Of a stretch of DNA of 64,000 nt, positions 63,042 to 64,000 are shown in pieces (the first letter of the stretch is position 1; each line of letters opens with the position of its first letter). Made by a program: the position numbers and the translations under genes. The notes below the pieces were generated by a model. The model was not told the DNA's origin. It saw only the letters and a list, made by a program, of their open reading frames with translations, and did no database searches. Source of the stretch: CBDDKW01 sp965230425 (GTDB lineage Bacteria > Pseudomonadota > Gammaproteobacteria > UBA1113); assembly GCA_965230425.1 (NCBI GenBank), contig CBDDKW010000017.1, forward strand, positions 54,288-118,287, read 5' to 3'.

Positions 63042-64000
63042 TTAGTCTCCTGTTTTGAGTCTGAATATTTCAATTTTACTACCTCGACCATTACTAAAGG
63101 TTTTTATCTTTACTAAGTTCTTACATGCTTGCCCACACTCCGCTAAACCTGTTTGCTTACCCTTGATCTTAAGGGCCACATAGTCACTTGGCTGTGGTTG
63201 GTAAGTCTGTATGCTAGCTTTATCCAAAAGTAAATGTTGATCCCACTGCGGATCAGCGCCTTTGGCATAATAAAGCACTTGTTGATTATTGGTATATAAA
63301 TCACTCTGTGCTGGCATATGGGTTGATAACCAGCTACCTGCATCGTGTATGTATTGCTTAGATGGACCAATATGCACTAAGTTGGCCACCAAACTATACA
63401 GCAGAATTAAAATAATTGCGGGGAACACCCACCACTGCCATGTGCGCCATGAGTCGACCTGACGCCAGCGAACATAAATCGCATCCAAGGCATAAGGCAC
63501 CCATAAGAGCAAGACTAATACTAACGCAACAATATAGCGTCCAGAGAGGAAATAGTTTGTGATAACAAAATAAAATGTGAGCAGCATATTGATAATCAAA
63601 TAAGTATAAATCACTATTTTCTTATCTTTATTTGCATCAAATAAACCTTTTTTAGACGTGTACAATAATAATAAAGTATTTAAATAACCTAAGCCTTTAA
63701 TAATTTTAACAAAGAAAAACCCAACCAAGCCCATGATAATAATCATAGGAATACTCTTATCAGGATTATCCCCTGTGACTATTGGCGATAAATAATTCAC
63801 CGCCTGGTCAAACTTAGACGTGATCGGCTGTATACCCGCTAATATTGAATTCTCTAATTGAGTTAAACGACCATAATCACTGCTACTGTGATGCTGTGAA
63901 AAGGCAAAATGATAAATCATGAAGCCAGCAGTAATAAGAATCAGCACACTATGCATTTTTAGCCACGCCCAAAGGCGCTGTTTCGCTGTTAACTCATGCA
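63042..64000 (-). CDS. C-terminal part of a multi-pass membrane protein (glycosyltransferase-like), 5' end beyond window
   Basis: The frame stays open from 63042 to the right edge (…LTAKQRLWAWLKMHSV…), so the first ATG inside the window (63956) is not necessarily the start. There are at least six hydrophobic segments, e.g. IIIMGLVGFFFVKIIKG, YLIINMLLTFYFVITNYFLSGRYIVALVLVLLLW, WWVFPAIILILLYSLVANLV. A ~100-residue soluble C-terminal domain follows. The YFLSGRYIVAL stretch and topology recall GT39/ArnT-like lipid-linked sugar transferases, but the N-terminal catalytic part is out of view. Confidence 0.6.
   Translation of the reverse strand, partial: HELTAKQRLWAWLKMHSVLILITAGFMIYHFAFSQHHSSSDYGRLTQLENSILAGIQPITSKFDQAVNYLSPIVTGDNPDKSIPMIIIMGLVGFFFVKIIKGLGYLNTLLLLYTSKKGLFDANKDKKIVIYTYLIINMLLTFYFVITNYFLSGRYIVALVLVLLLWVPYALDAIYVRWRQVDSWRTWQWWVFPAIILILLYSLVANLVHIGPSKQYIHDAGSWLSTHMPAQSDLYTNNQQVLYYAKGADPQWDQHLLLDKASIQTYQPQPSDYVALKIKGKQTGLAECGQACKNLVKIKTFSNGRGSKIEIFRLKTGD

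Noticed and set aside
1..64000. tRNA, rRNA, CRISPR and complete insertion sequences
   Set aside because: Looked for by eye on both strands (T-loop GGTTCGA motifs, regular short repeats, intact transposases) and not found; a dedicated scan could still reveal a missed tRNA.

Overview
The window reads as chromosome of a gammaproteobacterium, most plausibly a host-associated member of the Legionellales (Legionella/Coxiella/Berkiella-like). The reasons are an AT-rich, densely coding genome; the classic ftsK-lolA-rarA-serS and dnaQ-rnhA-methyltransferase-gloB-mltD clusters; a QseB/PmrA-type two-component system; a LuxR-type regulator; a eukaryote-like Rab GTPase; and several large, low-complexity orphan proteins. 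The genus is inferred from gene content, not shown.

Layout. 1-4539 is one very long minus-strand gene that runs off the left edge. 4.8-10.4 kb holds a KefB-type antiporter, trmH, a LuxR-type regulator with an unusual promoter and a possible divergent small RNA, an Abi_2/AbiF-type gene preceded by a hairpin RNA candidate, and a small lipoprotein. 10.5-17.0 kb is the serS-(DUF190-crcB)-rarA-lolA-ftsK block; serS carries a single-base frameshift. 17.3-21.7 kb has trxB, a HipBA toxin-antitoxin pair, an IS3-family remnant and a coiled-coil orphan. 21.7-25.7 kb has kdsB/Trm112, a uracil-DNA-glycosylase-like gene and the two-component system. 25.7-29.8 kb is an accessory stretch: a RAP-domain protein, an antitoxin fragment, a solitary XRE regulator, HigBA and a PilZ protein. 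30.2-35.9 kb is housekeeping (nhaA, dnaQ, rnhA, gloB, mltD). 36-43.8 kb is a peptide-type ABC transporter (fused ATPase, two permeases, binding protein), with a phosphodiester-glycosidase gene between its parts on the other strand. 44-54 kb has fabI, the Rab-like GTPase, a dicarboxylate symporter, ald, etfA/etfB/ETF-QO, an acyl-CoA thioesterase and a PrpB-like lyase. 54-60.4 kb has two more orphans, an NlpC/P60 protein with a PmrA-box-like site upstream, and a small Gly-rich membrane protein. 60.4-64 kb has an RpiB-like isomerase, an NCS2 permease and two membrane proteins.

The strongest new signal is a pair of matched promoters. The 21-bp palindrome TTACGGT-N7-(A/T)CCGTAA occurs twice, before the LuxR-type gene (7975-7995) and before the Rab-like GTPase (45056-45076). 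In both places a -10 hexamer begins exactly 41 bp from the first palindrome base, and the ATG lies exactly 132 bp from the palindrome centre. The -43 placement is what a LuxR-type activator site would have. At the first site a mirrored -10 on the other strand could drive a ~110-nt RNA ending in a good intrinsic terminator. The inference is an autoregulated LuxR-type circuit that also controls a secreted Rab mimic ending in a CaaX-like motif.

The intergenic DNA is rich in mobile hairpin repeats: a multi-hairpin element with compensatory base changes (three copies), a GTCATT...ATCTCC element (one pair lies inside an ABC-transporter gene and is translated), and several long solitary inverted repeats. 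No tRNA, rRNA or CRISPR array was seen.
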